Shown: positions 18,569-28,603 of the stretch, piece after piece
How positions within the stretch are numbered: the stretch's first letter is position 1
How the letters are laid out: each line of letters starts with the position of its first letter
Source: Paracoccus sp. S-4012
Lineage (GTDB): Bacteria; Pseudomonadota; Alphaproteobacteria; Rhodobacterales; Rhodobacteraceae
Assembly (NCBI RefSeq): GCF_009674885.1
Contig: NZ_WKKA01000006.1
Coordinates: 62,001-126,000, forward strand
Length of the DNA stretch: 64,000 bases
Direction: 5' to 3'
Notes under the pieces: generated by a model
Seen by the model: the letters and a program-made list of their open reading frames with translations, nothing else
Told to the model about the DNA's origin: nothing
Database searches by the model: none
Made by a program: the position numbers and the translations under genes

Positions 18569-19528
18569 ATGCTCATTCTCCATGTCGGGACGCAGAAGAC
18601 CGGCTCGTCCTCGATCCAGCACTTCCTGAGGCCGAACCGAGACGCGCTGCTGGGGATGGGACTCGACTTCATCCGGGCGGCGCGGGGCTGGATCGACCAC
18701 AACAAGCTCGCCCACGAACTGCGCGGCGGCAGCGAGGACACGCCGCTGCTCGACGCGGTGGTGGCCGAGGTCCAGGCCTCGAAGGCGCCCATGCAGCTGG
18801 TCTCCGGCGAGATGCTGTTTCACCCGCGCGTGGCCAACCGCCTCGCCCGGCGCATGCCCGAGGCCCTGCGGGCGCGGACCCGCATCGTGACCTATCTGCG
18901 CCGGCCCGACGAGCTGATGGAATCCCTCTACAAGCAGCGGGTCAAGACCGGGGCGATCCAGCCGAAGCCGAAGCAGTATCTCGACGGCGCGCGCTACGAA
19001 TGCGATTACCTCGCCACCCTCGACGCCTTCGAAGCGGCCTTCGATCGCGGGGCGATGATCGTGCGCCCCTACCGCCGCGACCTGCTGGAGGGGGGCGACA
19101 TTCTCGCCGATTTCCTCGGCGTCCTGGGCCTGCCGGGCGCCATCGACCTGCCGCGCGAGAAGCCCGAGGACAACCCCACCTTCTCGGCCGCGGTCTCGGA
19201 GCTGATGGGCACCGTGGTCCGCCGCACGCCGTTCCACAGCGCCAAGGTCAACGAGATCCTGGCGGTCGAGGACATGCCCGGCATCCGGCGCGCGGGCGAT
19301 GTCTATACATTGCAGCACCGGCGGGCGCTGATGAACGAGCTGCGGCCGGGTCTCGACGAGATCGCCACCCGCTATGGCGGCCGGCTGGCCGAGGTCTTCG
19401 CGGCCCCGGACCTCGAGGCCGAGCCGCCCGGTTCCTTCCCGCGCCCGCCCGAGCGGGTGGAGCTTTACCGCGCCGCGGCGAATGCCGTCATCAGCGCCAT
19501 CGGCAAGCTGCAGCGCGAGGAAGCCTGA
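18569..19528 (+). CDS. Putative sulfotransferase
   Basis: 319 residues from the ATG giving MLILHVGTQKTGSSSIQ, which places the PAPS 5'-phosphosulfate loop (QKTGSSSIQ) at the very N-terminus as in the family; the frame extends upstream without coding character. The second motif expected for 3'-phosphate binding is probably IVTYLRRPDELMESLYKQ near residue 110. It would transfer sulfate from PAPS to a carbohydrate or protein; the acceptor is unknown. Divergence after the first 130 residues is high, so a kinase-like P-loop protein is not fully excluded. It converges with the rhamnosyltransferase-like gene. Confidence 0.7.
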   Translation: MLILHVGTQKTGSSSIQHFLRPNRDALLGMGLDFIRAARGWIDHNKLAHELRGGSEDTPLLDAVVAEVQASKAPMQLVSGEMLFHPRVANRLARRMPEALRARTRIVTYLRRPDELMESLYKQRVKTGAIQPKPKQYLDGARYECDYLATLDAFEAAFDRGAMIVRPYRRDLLEGGDILADFLGVLGLPGAIDLPREKPEDNPTFSAAVSELMGTVVRRTPFHSAKVNEILAVEDMPGIRRAGDVYTLQHRRALMNELRPGLDEIATRYGGRLAEVFAAPDLEAEPPGSFPRPPERVELYRAAANAVISAIGKLQREEA

Positions 19529-19534
19529 GCCGCC

Positions 19535-20365
19535 TCAGGGGTCCAGCCCCAGAAGCGCGTAGCCTCGCGCGCCGAGAAAGCCGTATTGCTGCTTGAGGAT
19601 CTTGCGGACCGCGTCGGGCTTGATCAGCGTCGCGCCGGTCTTGCGCGGTTCCTCGAGGTCGTAGGAGTAGCGGTCGTTATCGTCGCGATGGGTCAGGAAG
19701 ACATGCCGCCGGGTGTCCTGGAAAGTCGGGACGTGACGCGGGATGTGCTTGTGCTGGGTCCAACTGAAGACGCTCTTCTGCCGATGCCGCATGGCCAGCC
19801 CGCAGCCGATGAAGGACGCATAGCGGTGCAGCATGACCGGCGCACGCCCGCCATAGGCCGCCGAGATGAGGATGTTGGGATAGGCGATGCCGTAATTCTT
19901 CAGCGGCGCCAGCATCCCGGAATGCGCCCGCGTCAGGGCGATGTAGTCGTCGAAGAGGAAATCGTCGTCGTCGAGCCGGAACTGCGTGATCTCGCCCCAG
20001 TCATGGCCCAGTCCGCGCACGATCTCCTTCTGCGCCTCGACGGTGTCGGAGGGCGGCAGGAAATACGGCACGATGCTGCACGACGCGGCGCAGATCGCCT
20101 CCAGCCGCCGCCGGTAGGGCGCGGGCAGCCGGTCCGAGGACATCAGCACCATCGTGAAGTCCTGGTCCGTCTGCCCCTCCATCGAGGGCACGAACAGGTT
20201 CTCAAAGGCGTCGAACCGCCGCTCGAGCCGCTCCTCCGCGAAGAGCTGCGGGGCAACGCGCTCGACGATCTCCTCGTCCCCCATCCCGCCCGCGCGATCC
20301 TTGTTGTAGGCCGTCCAGTCGCCCCGCCCGAGCATCGAGAAGCGGCAAAAACCCACGAGCTTCAT
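19535..20365 (-). CDS. Putative rhamnosyltransferase
   Basis: 276 residues. It begins KLVGFCRFSMLGRGDW and has a central QFRLDDDDFLFDDY with a run of aspartates that fits a DxD metal/nucleotide-sugar site near residue 130. The layout matches the bacterial family named putative rhamnosyl transferase (Pfam Rhamno_transf). The C-terminal part has HRDDNDRYSYDL and no membrane segment. The acceptor is unknown, but proximity to ugd and a sulfotransferase supports surface-polysaccharide work. It converges with the sulfotransferase gene, with a 6-nt gap. Confidence 0.7.
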   Translation of the reverse strand: MKLVGFCRFSMLGRGDWTAYNKDRAGGMGDEEIVERVAPQLFAEERLERRFDAFENLFVPSMEGQTDQDFTMVLMSSDRLPAPYRRRLEAICAASCSIVPYFLPPSDTVEAQKEIVRGLGHDWGEITQFRLDDDDFLFDDYIALTRAHSGMLAPLKNYGIAYPNILISAAYGGRAPVMLHRYASFIGCGLAMRHRQKSVFSWTQHKHIPRHVPTFQDTRRHVFLTHRDDNDRYSYDLEEPRKTGATLIKPDAVRKILKQQYGFLGARGYALLGLDP

Positions 20366-20468
20366 GCGAGATCCCTGTCTTGCCGCAGCGTCCGGTGGTC
20401 ATCCAAGGGCGTGACCGGAGCGGGGCCACACCGGCCGCCGCGCAGAGGCGCATGGCGGCGGACTGCGT

Positions 20469-20951
20469 TCACGCCTTCAGCCCGGTCTCCTTCAGCAGCC
20501 CCTTGCGCTTGGCCTCGTAGTAATAGCCGTTCGCATACCACTGCACCGCCTTCGCCTCGTCGCCGCCGGAGACGAGCCAGGCGCCGCGCAGGTATTTCAC
20601 GCCGTAGCGGAGGTTCGTCTCGGCATCAAGGAGCTGCGCGGGCTCGCCGCGGAAGCCCATGGTCTGCGCGGTCTGGGGAAGGATCTGCATCAGGCCCATA
20701 TAGGGGCCATTCCGCGCCTCCGCCCGGTAGCGCGATTCGCGCTGCACGACGCGGTGGACCAGCGTGACCGGCACATCGTATTCCGCGGCGTAATGCTCGA
20801 TCAGCGCCCGCAGTTCGGGCGTCAGGCCGGCGTTGTCGCCCTGCGCCATGCCGCGGGGCATCATGGTCATGGGATCGGGCTTGCCGGTGCAGGCTGCGAG
20901 CGCAAGGGTCGCGGCCAGCAGCGTGGCCCGCGTCAGGGTCTGGGATGTCAC
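20469..20951 (-). CDS. Lytic transglycosylase, SLT-domain lipoprotein
   Basis: 160 residues, GTG start with a GAGG site upstream. The signal ends in the lipobox LALAAC, so C21 should be lipidated and the enzyme anchored in the outer membrane. The SLT-type lysozyme fold follows: catalytic glutamate E72 in VVQRESRYR, then the family motif YMGLMQILPQTAQTMGF and NLRYGVKYL near 110-120. It cleaves peptidoglycan glycan strands to 1,6-anhydromuramic ends. It is shorter than Slt70 or MltC, so it is a minimal catalytic domain. The neighbouring genes do not indicate a special role. Confidence 0.87.
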   Translation of the reverse strand: MTSQTLTRATLLAATLALAACTGKPDPMTMMPRGMAQGDNAGLTPELRALIEHYAAEYDVPVTLVHRVVQRESRYRAEARNGPYMGLMQILPQTAQTMGFRGEPAQLLDAETNLRYGVKYLRGAWLVSGGDEAKAVQWYANGYYYEAKRKGLLKETGLKA

Positions 20952-21040
20952 TGTCGCCTCGGCTGTCTTGTTCTTATGCGCGTGAGCATAGCAGCGCCCG
21001 CGCCGCCGATCCAGAACGGCAACGCGGGCGCACGGGCTTG

Positions 21041-22426
21041 TCAGACGTGGATGGCGCCGTCGCCGCAGGCGAGCGCGGCCTCGCGCACCGCCTCGGAGAC
21101 GGTCGGATGCGCGTGGCAGGTCAGCGCAATGTCCTCAGCCGCGGCGCCGAAGGACATGGCGACGGCGACCTCGTGGATGATCTCGCCCGCGCCGGGGCCG
21201 ATGATGTGGCAGCCGAGGACGCGGTCGGTCTCGGCATCCGTCACCAGCTTCACGAAACCCTCGGCCTCGAGCATCGCCTTGGCCCGCGCGTTGCCCATCA
21301 AGGGGAACTTGCCCGTCTTGACCTTGCGCCCGCTCTCCTTCGCCGCCGCCTCGGTCAGGCCGATCGCCGCGACCTCCGGCATGGTGTAGATGACCGAGGG
21401 AATGACGCCGTAATCCACATGGCCGTGCCTGCCGGCGATGACCTCGGCCACCGCCATGCCTTCGTCCTCGGCCTTGTGGGCGAGCATCGGGCCTTTGGTG
21501 ACATCGCCGATGGCGTAGATGCCGGGGATGTTGGTTTGCCACTGCTCGCCGGTGACGATCACGCCGCGGTCGGTCTCGACCCCGAGCGCGTCGAGGCCCA
21601 GCCCCTCGGTGTTCGCCCTCCGACCCGTGGCGACCAGCACCACATCGGCCTCGGCCGACTGTGCCTCGCCGCCCTTGGCAGGTGCCCAGCTCACAGTCGC
21701 GCGGCCGTCCTTGACCTCCACCCCGGACACCGCCGCGCCGAGCGTGAACTCCAGCCCCTGCTTGGCGAGGATCCGCTGGAACGCCTTCTGCACCTCGGCA
21801 TCCATGCCCGGCGTCACCGCGTCGAGATATTCCAGCACCCGGACCTTGGCGCCCAGCCGGGCATAGACCGACCCAAGCTCCAGCCCGATCACGCCGGCGC
21901 CGATCACGACCATGCTCTCCGGGATCTTCCTCAGCGCGAGCGCCCCGGTCGAATCCACGACCACGCCCGCGTCGTTGTCCACCTCGACCCCTTTAAGCGC
22001 CGAGGGCACCGAGCCTGAAGCGATCACGATGGCCTTTGCCTCGTGCACCTCGTCGCCGACCTTGACCTTGCCGGCCTCGGGGATGCTGGCCCAGCCCTTC
22101 AGCCAGTCGATCTTGTTCTTCTTGAACAGGAACTCGATCCCCTTGGTGTTCCCCCCCACGGTCTCTGCCTTGTAGCCCTGCATCTTCTCCCAATCGATGC
22201 CGGGCGCCTCGCCGGTGATTCCAAGCTTGGCGAAGTTGTGCGTCGCCTCGTGGTAGAGATGGCTCGCATGCAGCAGCGCCTTTGACGGGATGCAGCCGAC
22301 ATTGAGGCAGGTGCCGCCCAGGCTCTCGCGCCCCTCGACGCAGGCCACCTTGAGGCCAAGCTGGGCCGCGCGGATGGCGCAGACATAGCCGCCGGGGCCG
22401 GCGCCGATGACGACGAGATCATACAT
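21041..22426 (-). CDS. lpd: Dihydrolipoyl dehydrogenase (E3)
   Basis: 461 residues. FAD flavoenzyme that re-oxidises the lipoyl arms of the pyruvate and 2-oxoglutarate dehydrogenase complexes using NAD+. FAD site GAGPGGY near residue 8; redox disulfide C40/C45 in [19 protein letters not shown]-binding [17 protein letters not shown] near 185; second FAD motif [21 protein letters not shown]; active-site base in [10 protein letters not shown] at the C-terminus. It is the last gene of the minus-strand suc cluster, 27 nt after the MAPEG gene, and can serve both complexes encoded in this window. Confidence 0.96.
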   Translation of the reverse strand: MYDLVVIGAGPGGYVCAIRAAQLGLKVACVEGRESLGGTCLNVGCIPSKALLHASHLYHEATHNFAKLGITGEAPGIDWEKMQGYKAETVGGNTKGIEFLFKKNKIDWLKGWASIPEAGKVKVGDEVHEAKAIVIASGSVPSALKGVEVDNDAGVVVDSTGALALRKIPESMVVIGAGVIGLELGSVYARLGAKVRVLEYLDAVTPGMDAEVQKAFQRILAKQGLEFTLGAAVSGVEVKDGRATVSWAPAKGGEAQSAEADVVLVATGRRANTEGLGLDALGVETDRGVIVTGEQWQTNIPGIYAIGDVTKGPMLAHKAEDEGMAVAEVIAGRHGHVDYGVIPSVIYTMPEVAAIGLTEAAAKESGRKVKTGKFPLMGNARAKAMLEAEGFVKLVTDAETDRVLGCHIIGPGAGEIIHEVAVAMSFGAAAEDIALTCHAHPTVSEAVREAALACGDGAIHV

Positions 22427-22453
22427 GGGAGAGGGTCCTTTTCTGCGGCCGGG

Positions 22454-22843
22454 TCAGATGAGTGCGGCCAGGATCATGGCGAAGGTGGCAAATGCGCCCA
22501 CGGCGTAGATGAGCGAGCGCCACGGGCTCCATCCGCGGGCATAGGCCGGGACGTAGAGGATGCGGGCGATCAGATAGACCCAGGCGCAGGCGGCGGTGAA
22601 GCCCGAGGCGCTGCCCGAGAGGGTGACGACCACCACGGCGATGGTGAAGAAGCTCAGCGCCTCGAAGTGGTTGCTGACGGCGCGTCGCAGGCGGCCGGTC
22701 AGGATCGAGAAGCCCGGCTCGTGGTCACGCGGGCTGGCGTTCCATTCGGCCAGCCCGTCGCGGTTCATGGACCAGCCCGCTAAGCCGATCTGGCCGAGTT
22801 GCAGGATCGCCGCGAGGGCGAGGGCGGTCAGTTCGTGCGACAT
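22454..22843 (-). CDS. MAPEG family membrane protein
   Basis: 129 residues with four hydrophobic segments, the size and topology of bacterial MAPEG proteins (membrane-associated proteins in eicosanoid and glutathione metabolism). The first loop contains NRDGLAEWNASPRD and the second helix follows RRAVSNHFEALSFF, matching the E/N-rich family pattern. Activity is not predictable; some relatives are glutathione transferases or peroxidases. It sits between sucB-side genes and lpd, a placement I associate with Rhodobacterales suc clusters. Its start is 7 nt from the stop of the upstream small gene. Confidence 0.82.
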   Translation of the reverse strand: MSHELTALALAAILQLGQIGLAGWSMNRDGLAEWNASPRDHEPGFSILTGRLRRAVSNHFEALSFFTIAVVVVTLSGSASGFTAACAWVYLIARILYVPAYARGWSPWRSLIYAVGAFATFAMILAALI

Positions 22844-22850
22844 GCCGGGC

Positions 22851-23111
22851 TCAGGCGGTCTGCAGGACGTGGACCTCGGTCCCGGTCACGCCCGCCTGCG
22901 CGTTGAGGACCTGCGCCGCGCCGTCGAGATAGTCGCGCGCGCGGGCCGGATCGCCCGACTGGTAGAGCGCCCAGGCAGTCGCGCCGCCCTCGCGCCACAG
23001 TTGCAGCAGCGACAGCCCGTTGCGGCCGCGGTCCTCGGCATCGGCGTCGAAGGCGCGGCGGAAGGCGGCGGCATCGCCGTGGTCGTAGCGAACGAGGATC
23101 TGGGTGGTCAT
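22851..23111 (-). CDS. Small conserved-looking hypothetical protein
   Basis: 86 residues, family not recognised. The pattern QILVRYDHGDAAAFRRAF, then LSLLQLWREGG, then VTGTEVHVLQTA, alternates strand and helix like a small ferredoxin-like alpha/beta dimer (ABM or DUF1330-type), but that is only a shape guess. It lies in the suc-lpd run, 12 nt after the DUF2442 gene and 7 nt before MAPEG, so it is probably co-transcribed. Confidence 0.55.
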   Translation of the reverse strand: MTTQILVRYDHGDAAAFRRAFDADAEDRGRNGLSLLQLWREGGATAWALYQSGDPARARDYLDGAAQVLNAQAGVTGTEVHVLQTA

Positions 23112-23123
23112 GTCCGGTCTCCC

Positions 23124-23387
23124 TCAGGCGGCGTCGGGCGGGCGCCGGTTGGTCATGTCGCCGCGCCCGGCAAGGAGGCCAGCCACGGAAATGTCCTCGT
23201 CGAGCGCGTCCCAGTGCAGACCCTCGCCGCCGTGGCCGATGCGGCTCGCGGCGCGCTCGGCCGGGGTGGCGTCGAGGAGGCGGGGGAACCACGCGAGTGG
23301 TACCGCCAAGCTGCGGCCGTCGGCGAGGTCCACCCACAGCGTGTCATCGTCGCAGCGCAAGGCGGTCGCTTCAGCGGAAATGCTCAT
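23124..23387 (-). CDS. DUF2442 family protein
   Basis: 87 residues. The sequence runs TLWVDLADGRSLAVPLAWFP near residue 17, then HWDALDEDISVAGLLAGR near the end, which is the DUF2442 signature (beta hairpin, P-W-F-P, and a W-x-x-L-D-E-D-I-S close). Molecular function is not established; these proteins are commonly encoded beside DUF4160 proteins. The ATG chosen overlaps the upstream DUF4160 gene by 17 nt; longer upstream frames are shadows. Confidence 0.8.
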   Translation of the reverse strand: MSISAEATALRCDDDTLWVDLADGRSLAVPLAWFPRLLDATPAERAASRIGHGGEGLHWDALDEDISVAGLLAGRGDMTNRRPPDAA

Positions 23388-23613
23388 CCCATGCCCTCTC
23401 GATCTCAGCACGCCGGCCACGCGCCACGAAGAGCAACTCGGCCAGCCGCCGCCTATCGTAACCCGCGCTCGATGCCATCGCCACATCCGGCCGCATCCAG
23501 GTTTTCGCGCGCCCACCGAGGCCTTCGACATGGACGTGGACCGGCTCGCGCGGATCGCCCTCGTTCGAGTAGAAGAAGAACCGGTCCGTGCCGTGACGGA
23601 AGACGGTCGGCAA
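23371..23613 (-). CDS. DUF4160 family protein
   Basis: 80 residues, matching the family from its first residue: PTVFRHGTDRFFFYSNEGDP, then EPVHVHVEG, then the C-terminal ELLFVARGRRAEIERAWDEHF helix. The only start that gives the canonical N-terminus is TTG at 23613, four bases after the sucB stop; the GTGAGG at the end of sucB can serve as ribosome binding site. Pairs of DUF4160 and DUF2442 behave like mobile two-gene modules, but no activity is assigned. Its insertion into the TCA operon is worth checking. Confidence 0.8.
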   Translation of the reverse strand: MPTVFRHGTDRFFFYSNEGDPREPVHVHVEGLGGRAKTWMRPDVAMASSAGYDRRRLAELLFVARGRRAEIERAWDEHFR

Positions 23614-23617
23614 AGCC

Positions 23618-25213
23618 TCACAGATCCATCAGCAACCGCCGCGGGTCCTCCAGTGCCTCCTTCACGCGGACGAGGAACGTCACCGCCCCCTTGCCGTCGA
23701 CGACCCGGTGGTCGTAGCTCAGCGCCAGATACATCATCGGCCGGATCACGATCTCGCCGCCGACGACGACCGGGCGGTCCTGGATCTTGTGCATCCCGAG
23801 GATGCCCGATTGCGGCGGGTTGAGGATCGGCGAGGACATCAGCGAGCCGTAGACGCCGCCGTTCGAGATGGTGAAGGTGCCGCCCTGCATCTCGGCGAGC
23901 GTCAGCTTGCCGTCGCGGGCGCGGGCGCCGAGATCGCCGATCTCCTTCTCGATCTGCGCGAAGCTCTTGCCATCGGCGTCGCGGACGACCGGCACCACGA
24001 GGCCGTTCGGCGTCCCCACGGCCACGCCCATATGGACGAAGCGCTTGTAGACGATATCGCCACCATCGATCTCGGCATTGACCTCGGGGACCTCCTGCAG
24101 CGCATGCACGCAGGCCTTCACGAAGAACGACATGAAGCCGAGCTTCACCTTGTGCTTCTTCTCGAACTGGTCCTTGTACTCGGCCCGCAGGTCCATGATC
24201 GCGGACATGTCGGCCTCGTTGTAGGTCGTCAGCATGGCCGCGGTGTTCTGCGCGTCCTTGAGGCGCCGGGCGATGGTGGCGCGCAAGCGGGTCATCTTGA
24301 CCCGCTCCTCGCGCGCCGCATCGTCAGCGGACGATGGCGCGCGCGGGGCGGGCGCGGGCTCGGGCGCGGCGCTTCGCTGCGGGGCAGGGGCGGTACCGGC
24401 GCGGGCTACGTCCTCCTTCATCACTCGGCCGCCCTTGCCGGTGCCCTCGACCTGCTCGCGGGCGAGGCCCTTCTCGGCCATCGCCTTCTTCGCGGAAGGC
24501 GCGTCCTCGACATCCTCGCGCGGGACCAGTTGCTCCGGCCCGGCGCCCGGCGAGCCGACGGCATGCGCCTCCTGCGGCGAGCCCTGCGGCTGGCTCGCCT
24601 CGGCCTTCGCGGCTTCGGTGGCGGGCGCGGCGCCCCCGGCAGCCGCCCCCGCGGTGGCGCCCGCGGTGATGATCGCCAGCCGCGCGTTGGCGGCCACCGT
24701 CTCGCCCTCCGGCGCGAGGATCTCGGCCAGCACGCCCGCGGCGGGGGCGGGCACCTCGACCGAGACCTTGTCGGTCTCGAGCTCGCACAGCATCTCGTCC
24801 TGCTGGACGGCTTCGCCCGCCTTCTTGAACCATGTCGCGACCGTCGCCTCGGTCACGCTCTCGCCGAGGGTCGGCACCATCACGTCCACGGTCTTGTCGC
24901 TCATCGGGGTCGCAGCCTCATCCATGTCGCGGGCGTGGGCCCCCGCCTTGCCAGCGACGGAGACAGTCGCCTCCGCGCCCTCGTCAATCTGCGCCAGAAG
25001 CGCGTTTGGGGCCACCGTCTCGCCCTCGGCGGCGACGATCTCGGCCAGCACCCCGGCCACCGGCGAGGGCACCTCGACCGTCACCTTGTCGGTCTCGAGT
25101 TCGCAGAGCATCTCGTCCACCGCCACGGCATCGCCCGGCTTCTTGAACCAGGTCGCCACCGTCGCCTCGGCCACGCTCTCGCCCAAGGTCGGGACGCGGA
25201 CCTCGGTTGTCAC
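23618..25213 (-). CDS. sucB: 2-oxoglutarate dehydrogenase E2, dihydrolipoyl succinyltransferase, two lipoyl domains
   Basis: 531 residues. Transfers succinyl groups from lipoyl arms to CoA. Two lipoyl domains are visible, each with the lipoylated lysine in [11 protein letters not shown] (about residue 43) and [11 protein letters not shown] (about 145). A peripheral subunit-binding domain follows near 235 ([12 protein letters not shown], then [13 protein letters not shown]). The catalytic domain ends with [16 protein letters not shown], containing the active-site His/Asp. The GTG start overlaps the sucA stop as GTGA; upstream extension of the open frame lies antisense-free inside sucA and is a shadow. 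Many homologues carry one lipoyl domain, so the tandem is notable though seen in related bacteria. Confidence 0.95.
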   Translation of the reverse strand: MTTEVRVPTLGESVAEATVATWFKKPGDAVAVDEMLCELETDKVTVEVPSPVAGVLAEIVAAEGETVAPNALLAQIDEGAEATVSVAGKAGAHARDMDEAATPMSDKTVDVMVPTLGESVTEATVATWFKKAGEAVQQDEMLCELETDKVSVEVPAPAAGVLAEILAPEGETVAANARLAIITAGATAGAAAGGAAPATEAAKAEASQPQGSPQEAHAVGSPGAGPEQLVPREDVEDAPSAKKAMAEKGLAREQVEGTGKGGRVMKEDVARAGTAPAPQRSAAPEPAPAPRAPSSADDAAREERVKMTRLRATIARRLKDAQNTAAMLTTYNEADMSAIMDLRAEYKDQFEKKHKVKLGFMSFFVKACVHALQEVPEVNAEIDGGDIVYKRFVHMGVAVGTPNGLVVPVVRDADGKSFAQIEKEIGDLGARARDGKLTLAEMQGGTFTISNGGVYGSLMSSPILNPPQSGILGMHKIQDRPVVVGGEIVIRPMMYLALSYDHRVVDGKGAVTFLVRVKEALEDPRRLLMDL

Positions 25214-28182
25214 GAGGACGCCTCCAGCCCGAGAGCCTCGGCCACGAGCTTGTCTTGCTCGGCCTTGTGGCGACTGGCGAGCCCGGTCGCGGGCGAGGCC
25301 GCGGCGTGGCGGCCGGCATAGGTCGCGCGCGTGTGCGTCGCGCCGATGCGGGTCAGCACCCATTCGAGGTTCGGCTCGACGAAGCTCCAGCCGCCCTGGT
25401 TCTTCGGCTCCTCCTGCGCCCAGACGAACTCGGCTCCCTTGAAACGCTCGAAGAGCTTGATGAGCGACTGCTGCGGGAAGGGATAGAACTGCTCGAGCCG
25501 CGCCAGATAGACGTCCTCCAGCCCGGCCTCGTCGCGCGCGGCAAGCAGGTCGTAATAGACCTTGCCCGAGCAGATCACGACGCGGCGCACCTTGTCGTCG
25601 GCGGCCAGCCGGAGCGTCCAGCCCTCGCCATCGGCATGGTCGCAGAGGACGCGGTGGAAGGTCGAGCCGGTCTGGAACTCCTCGGCGGTCGAGACCGCCT
25701 GCGGATGGCGCAGCAGCGACTTGGGCGTCATCAGGACCAGCGGCTTGCGGAACGGCCGCGCGATCTGCCGGCGCAGGATGTGGAAGTAGTTGGCGGGCGT
25801 CGTGCAGTTGGCGACGATCCAGTTGTTCTCGGCGCACATTTGCAGGAAGCGCTCGAGCCGGGCCGAGCTGTGCTCCGGCCCCTGTCCCTCGTAGCCATGC
25901 GGCAGCAGCATCACGAGGCCCGACATCCTGAGCCACTTGCGTTCGGCCGAGGAGATGAACTGGTCGAACATGATCTGCGCGCCGTTGGCGAAGTCGCCGA
26001 ACTGCGCCTCCCACATGGTCAGCGTGTTCGGCTCGGCCAGGGTGTAGCCGTATTCAAAGCCCAGCACCGCGTATTCCGAGAGCATCGAATCGATGGCCTC
26101 GTAGCGCGCCTGCCCGCTGCGGATGTTGTTCAGCGGGTAATAGCGCTCCTCAGTCGTCTGATCGACGAAGGCCGAGTGGCGCTGGCTGAAGGTGCCGCGG
26201 ACGCTGTCCTGCCCCGACAGGCGCACGCCGTGCCCCTCGACCAGCAGCGATCCGAAGGCCAGCGCCTCGCCGGTCGCCCAGTCGAAGCCGCGGCCCTCCT
26301 CGAACATCCTGCGCTTGGCCTCGATCAGCCGGCCCACGGTCCGGTGCAGGTCGAACCCCTCGGGCGCGCGGGTCAGCGCGGCGCCAATCTCGGCCATGGT
26401 CTCGGGCGCGATGCCGGTGCTGCCGGAGACGTAGTCCTCGCCCTCGCGCTCCAGCCCCGACCACTTGCCGTCGAGCCAGTCGGCCTTGTTCGGCATGAAC
26501 TGCTTGCCGGCCTCGAACTCCTCGTTCAACCGCGCCTGGAAAGCGGCCTTCATGTCCTCGATCTCGCCCTCGGGGATCAGCCCGTCCGAGACCAGCCGCT
26601 CGGTATAGAGCTGCAGGGTGGTCTTGTGGGACTTGATCTCCTTGTACATCGCCGGGTTGGTGAACATGGGCTCGTCGCCCTCGTTATGCCCGAAGCGGCG
26701 GTAGCAGAAGATGTCGATCACCACGTCCTTGTGGAACTTCTGCCGGAACTCGGTCGCCACCCGCGCGGCATGAACCACGGCCTCGGGATCGTCGCCGTTC
26801 ACGTGGAAGATCGGCGCCTCGACCATCAGCGCGATGTCGGTCGGGTAGGGCGAGGTGCGCGAGAAATGCGGCGCCGTCGTGAAGCCGATCTGGTTGTTGA
26901 CGATGATGTGCATCGTCCCGCCGGTGCGATGCCCGCGGATGCCCGAGAGCTGCAGGCACTCGGCCACCACGCCCTGGCCCGCGAAGGCGGCGTCGCCGTG
27001 CAGGAGCACCGGGATGACGCTGGTGCGCTCGTTCTGGTCGCCGAACTGGTCCTGCTTGGCGCGAACCTTGCCCAGCACCACCGGGTTCACCGCCTCGAGA
27101 TGCGAGGGGTTCGCGGTCAGCGACAGGTGGACGACATTGCCGTCGAACTCGCGGTCCGAACTCGCGCCGAGGTGGTATTTCACATCGCCGGAACCGTCGA
27201 CGTCATCGGGCTTGAAGCTGCCGCCCTGGAACTCGTGGAAGATCGCCCGGTAGGGCTTGCCCATGACGTTGGCCAGCACCGACAACCGGCCGCGATGCGG
27301 CATGCCGATGGCGATCTCCTTCACGCCGAGCTGCCCGCCGCGCTTGATGATCTGCTCCATCGCCGGGATCAGCGCCTCGCCGCCGTCGAGGCCGAAGCGC
27401 TTGGTGCCCATGTACTTGACGTGCAGGAACTTCTCGAAGCCCTCGGCTTCCACGAGGCTGTTGAGGATCGCGCGCCGGCCCTCGCGGGTGAACTGGATCT
27501 CCTTGCCGTAGCCCTCGATCCGCTCCTTCAGCCAGGCCGACTGCTCGGGGTCGGAGATGTGCATGAACTGCAGCGCGAAGGTGCCGCAATAAGTGCGGGT
27601 CATCAGGTCCACGATCTGCCGGATCGAGGCGATCTGCAGGCCCAACACGTTGTCGATGAAGATCGGGCGGTCCATGTCCTCCGGCTTGAAGCCGTAGGTG
27701 GCCGGGTCGAGCTCGCCCAAGGGCGGCATCTCGCGCATGCCCAGCGGGTCGAGGTCGGCATGCAGGTGGCCGCGGATGCGGAAGGCGCGGATCAGCATGA
27801 TCGCGCGGATGCTGTCGAGGACCGCGCGGCGCAGCTGCTCGCTGGTCAGCGCGATGCCCTTTTCCTCGGCCTTGTCGGCGATCTTGTCCATCGCCGCCCG
27901 GGCCTCGGTCTTCGAGGACATCGGCCACTCGCCGGTCAGCGCGGCGATGGTGTCGTCGGAAGGCTGCACCGGCCAGTCGCTGCGCGCCCAGGAGGCGCCC
28001 TTCGCGCTCCGCTCGGCGTCACCCGCGCCATCGCCGAGGCTGCGGAAATAGGCGTCCCATGCCGCATCGACGGCGGCCGGGTCCTTCGACCACTGGCCGT
28101 AGAGCTGCTCGACCCAGGCGGCGTTGACGCCCTGCAGGAAGGAGCTGTCATGGAAGGCGGCGTTCGGGCTCTGGTCGTTCAT
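25210..28182 (-). CDS. sucA: 2-oxoglutarate dehydrogenase E1 component
   Basis: 990 residues, full length. Thiamine-diphosphate enzyme that decarboxylates 2-oxoglutarate and reductively succinylates the E2 lipoyl group. The N-terminal segment [17 protein letters not shown] is the E2-binding part. Recognisable core motifs are [18 protein letters not shown] near residue 295, [19 protein letters not shown] near 400, NNQIGFTT, and [13 protein letters not shown] for thiamine/Mg binding; the C-terminal transketolase-like part has [20 protein letters not shown]. sucB overlaps by 4 nt, indicating coupled translation. A small lipoprotein gene separates it from sucD. Confidence 0.97.
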   Translation of the reverse strand: MNDQSPNAAFHDSSFLQGVNAAWVEQLYGQWSKDPAAVDAAWDAYFRSLGDGAGDAERSAKGASWARSDWPVQPSDDTIAALTGEWPMSSKTEARAAMDKIADKAEEKGIALTSEQLRRAVLDSIRAIMLIRAFRIRGHLHADLDPLGMREMPPLGELDPATYGFKPEDMDRPIFIDNVLGLQIASIRQIVDLMTRTYCGTFALQFMHISDPEQSAWLKERIEGYGKEIQFTREGRRAILNSLVEAEGFEKFLHVKYMGTKRFGLDGGEALIPAMEQIIKRGGQLGVKEIAIGMPHRGRLSVLANVMGKPYRAIFHEFQGGSFKPDDVDGSGDVKYHLGASSDREFDGNVVHLSLTANPSHLEAVNPVVLGKVRAKQDQFGDQNERTSVIPVLLHGDAAFAGQGVVAECLQLSGIRGHRTGGTMHIIVNNQIGFTTAPHFSRTSPYPTDIALMVEAPIFHVNGDDPEAVVHAARVATEFRQKFHKDVVIDIFCYRRFGHNEGDEPMFTNPAMYKEIKSHKTTLQLYTERLVSDGLIPEGEIEDMKAAFQARLNEEFEAGKQFMPNKADWLDGKWSGLEREGEDYVSGSTGIAPETMAEIGAALTRAPEGFDLHRTVGRLIEAKRRMFEEGRGFDWATGEALAFGSLLVEGHGVRLSGQDSVRGTFSQRHSAFVDQTTEERYYPLNNIRSGQARYEAIDSMLSEYAVLGFEYGYTLAEPNTLTMWEAQFGDFANGAQIMFDQFISSAERKWLRMSGLVMLLPHGYEGQGPEHSSARLERFLQMCAENNWIVANCTTPANYFHILRRQIARPFRKPLVLMTPKSLLRHPQAVSTAEEFQTGSTFHRVLCDHADGEGWTLRLAADDKVRRVVICSGKVYYDLLAARDEAGLEDVYLARLEQFYPFPQQSLIKLFERFKGAEFVWAQEEPKNQGGWSFVEPNLEWVLTRIGATHTRATYAGRHAAASPATGLASRHKAEQDKLVAEALGLEASS

Positions 28183-28222
28183 GGATATCCTCCCGGGGGG
28201 TCCCCGACAGTGGCGATGCGCC

Positions 28223-28603
28223 TCAGGCGCAGGTGATCTCGATCAGGCGGGCGCCGGGCAGGTCGCCCGCGCCCTGGGTTCGTCCCTCGGACACGCCGGC
28301 GAGCGGCCGGCCCGCACTGGCGCAGAGCCGCTGACCCACGGCCGAGGGCGTGGCGGCGGAGGCGTGGTAGAGCACGCGCCAGCCGCGCGCGGTCTGCGCG
28401 ACGCTGTAGACCGCGCCCGGCGGCAGGCCGGTCGCAGCGTGAAGGTTGGTCGAGGCGGGCAGGCCGCGCATGGTGCCCCCGGCGACGCCCGGCGCGATCG
28501 TCTCGGGCGCGCAGGCGGCGAGCGTCAGGACGGCGACGGCCGCCCCGGCGAGGGCGACAGTGCGGGCCGCGGGGCGGCGGATGGTCGTGGTCGGCTCGGC
28601 CAT
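28223..28603 (-). CDS. Small putative lipoprotein in the suc cluster
   Basis: 126 residues. A basic N-terminus (TTTIRRPAAR) is followed by a hydrophobic stretch and the lipobox LTLAAC with the cysteine at residue 31. The mature part has a compact ~95-residue region: GGTMRGLPASTNL, then YSVAQTARGWRVLYHAS, then GQRLCASAG and a C-terminal Cys in EITCA, suggesting one disulfide between the last two cysteines. Family not recognised. It is located between sucD and sucA, so it is likely expressed with the TCA genes, although a functional link is not shown. Confidence 0.65.
   Translation of the reverse strand: MAEPTTTIRRPAARTVALAGAAVAVLTLAACAPETIAPGVAGGTMRGLPASTNLHAATGLPPGAVYSVAQTARGWRVLYHASAATPSAVGQRLCASAGRPLAGVSEGRTQGAGDLPGARLIEITCA

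Noticed and set aside
23618..26014. Extended sucB frame reaching far into sucA
   Set aside because: The upstream 267 residues are an out-of-frame reading of sucA; the GTG overlapping the sucA stop gives the exact lipoyl-domain start.
25207..28236. Open frame of about 1000 codons antisense to sucA
   Set aside because: Mirror of sucA third-position GC bias; no recognisable motif or start signal.
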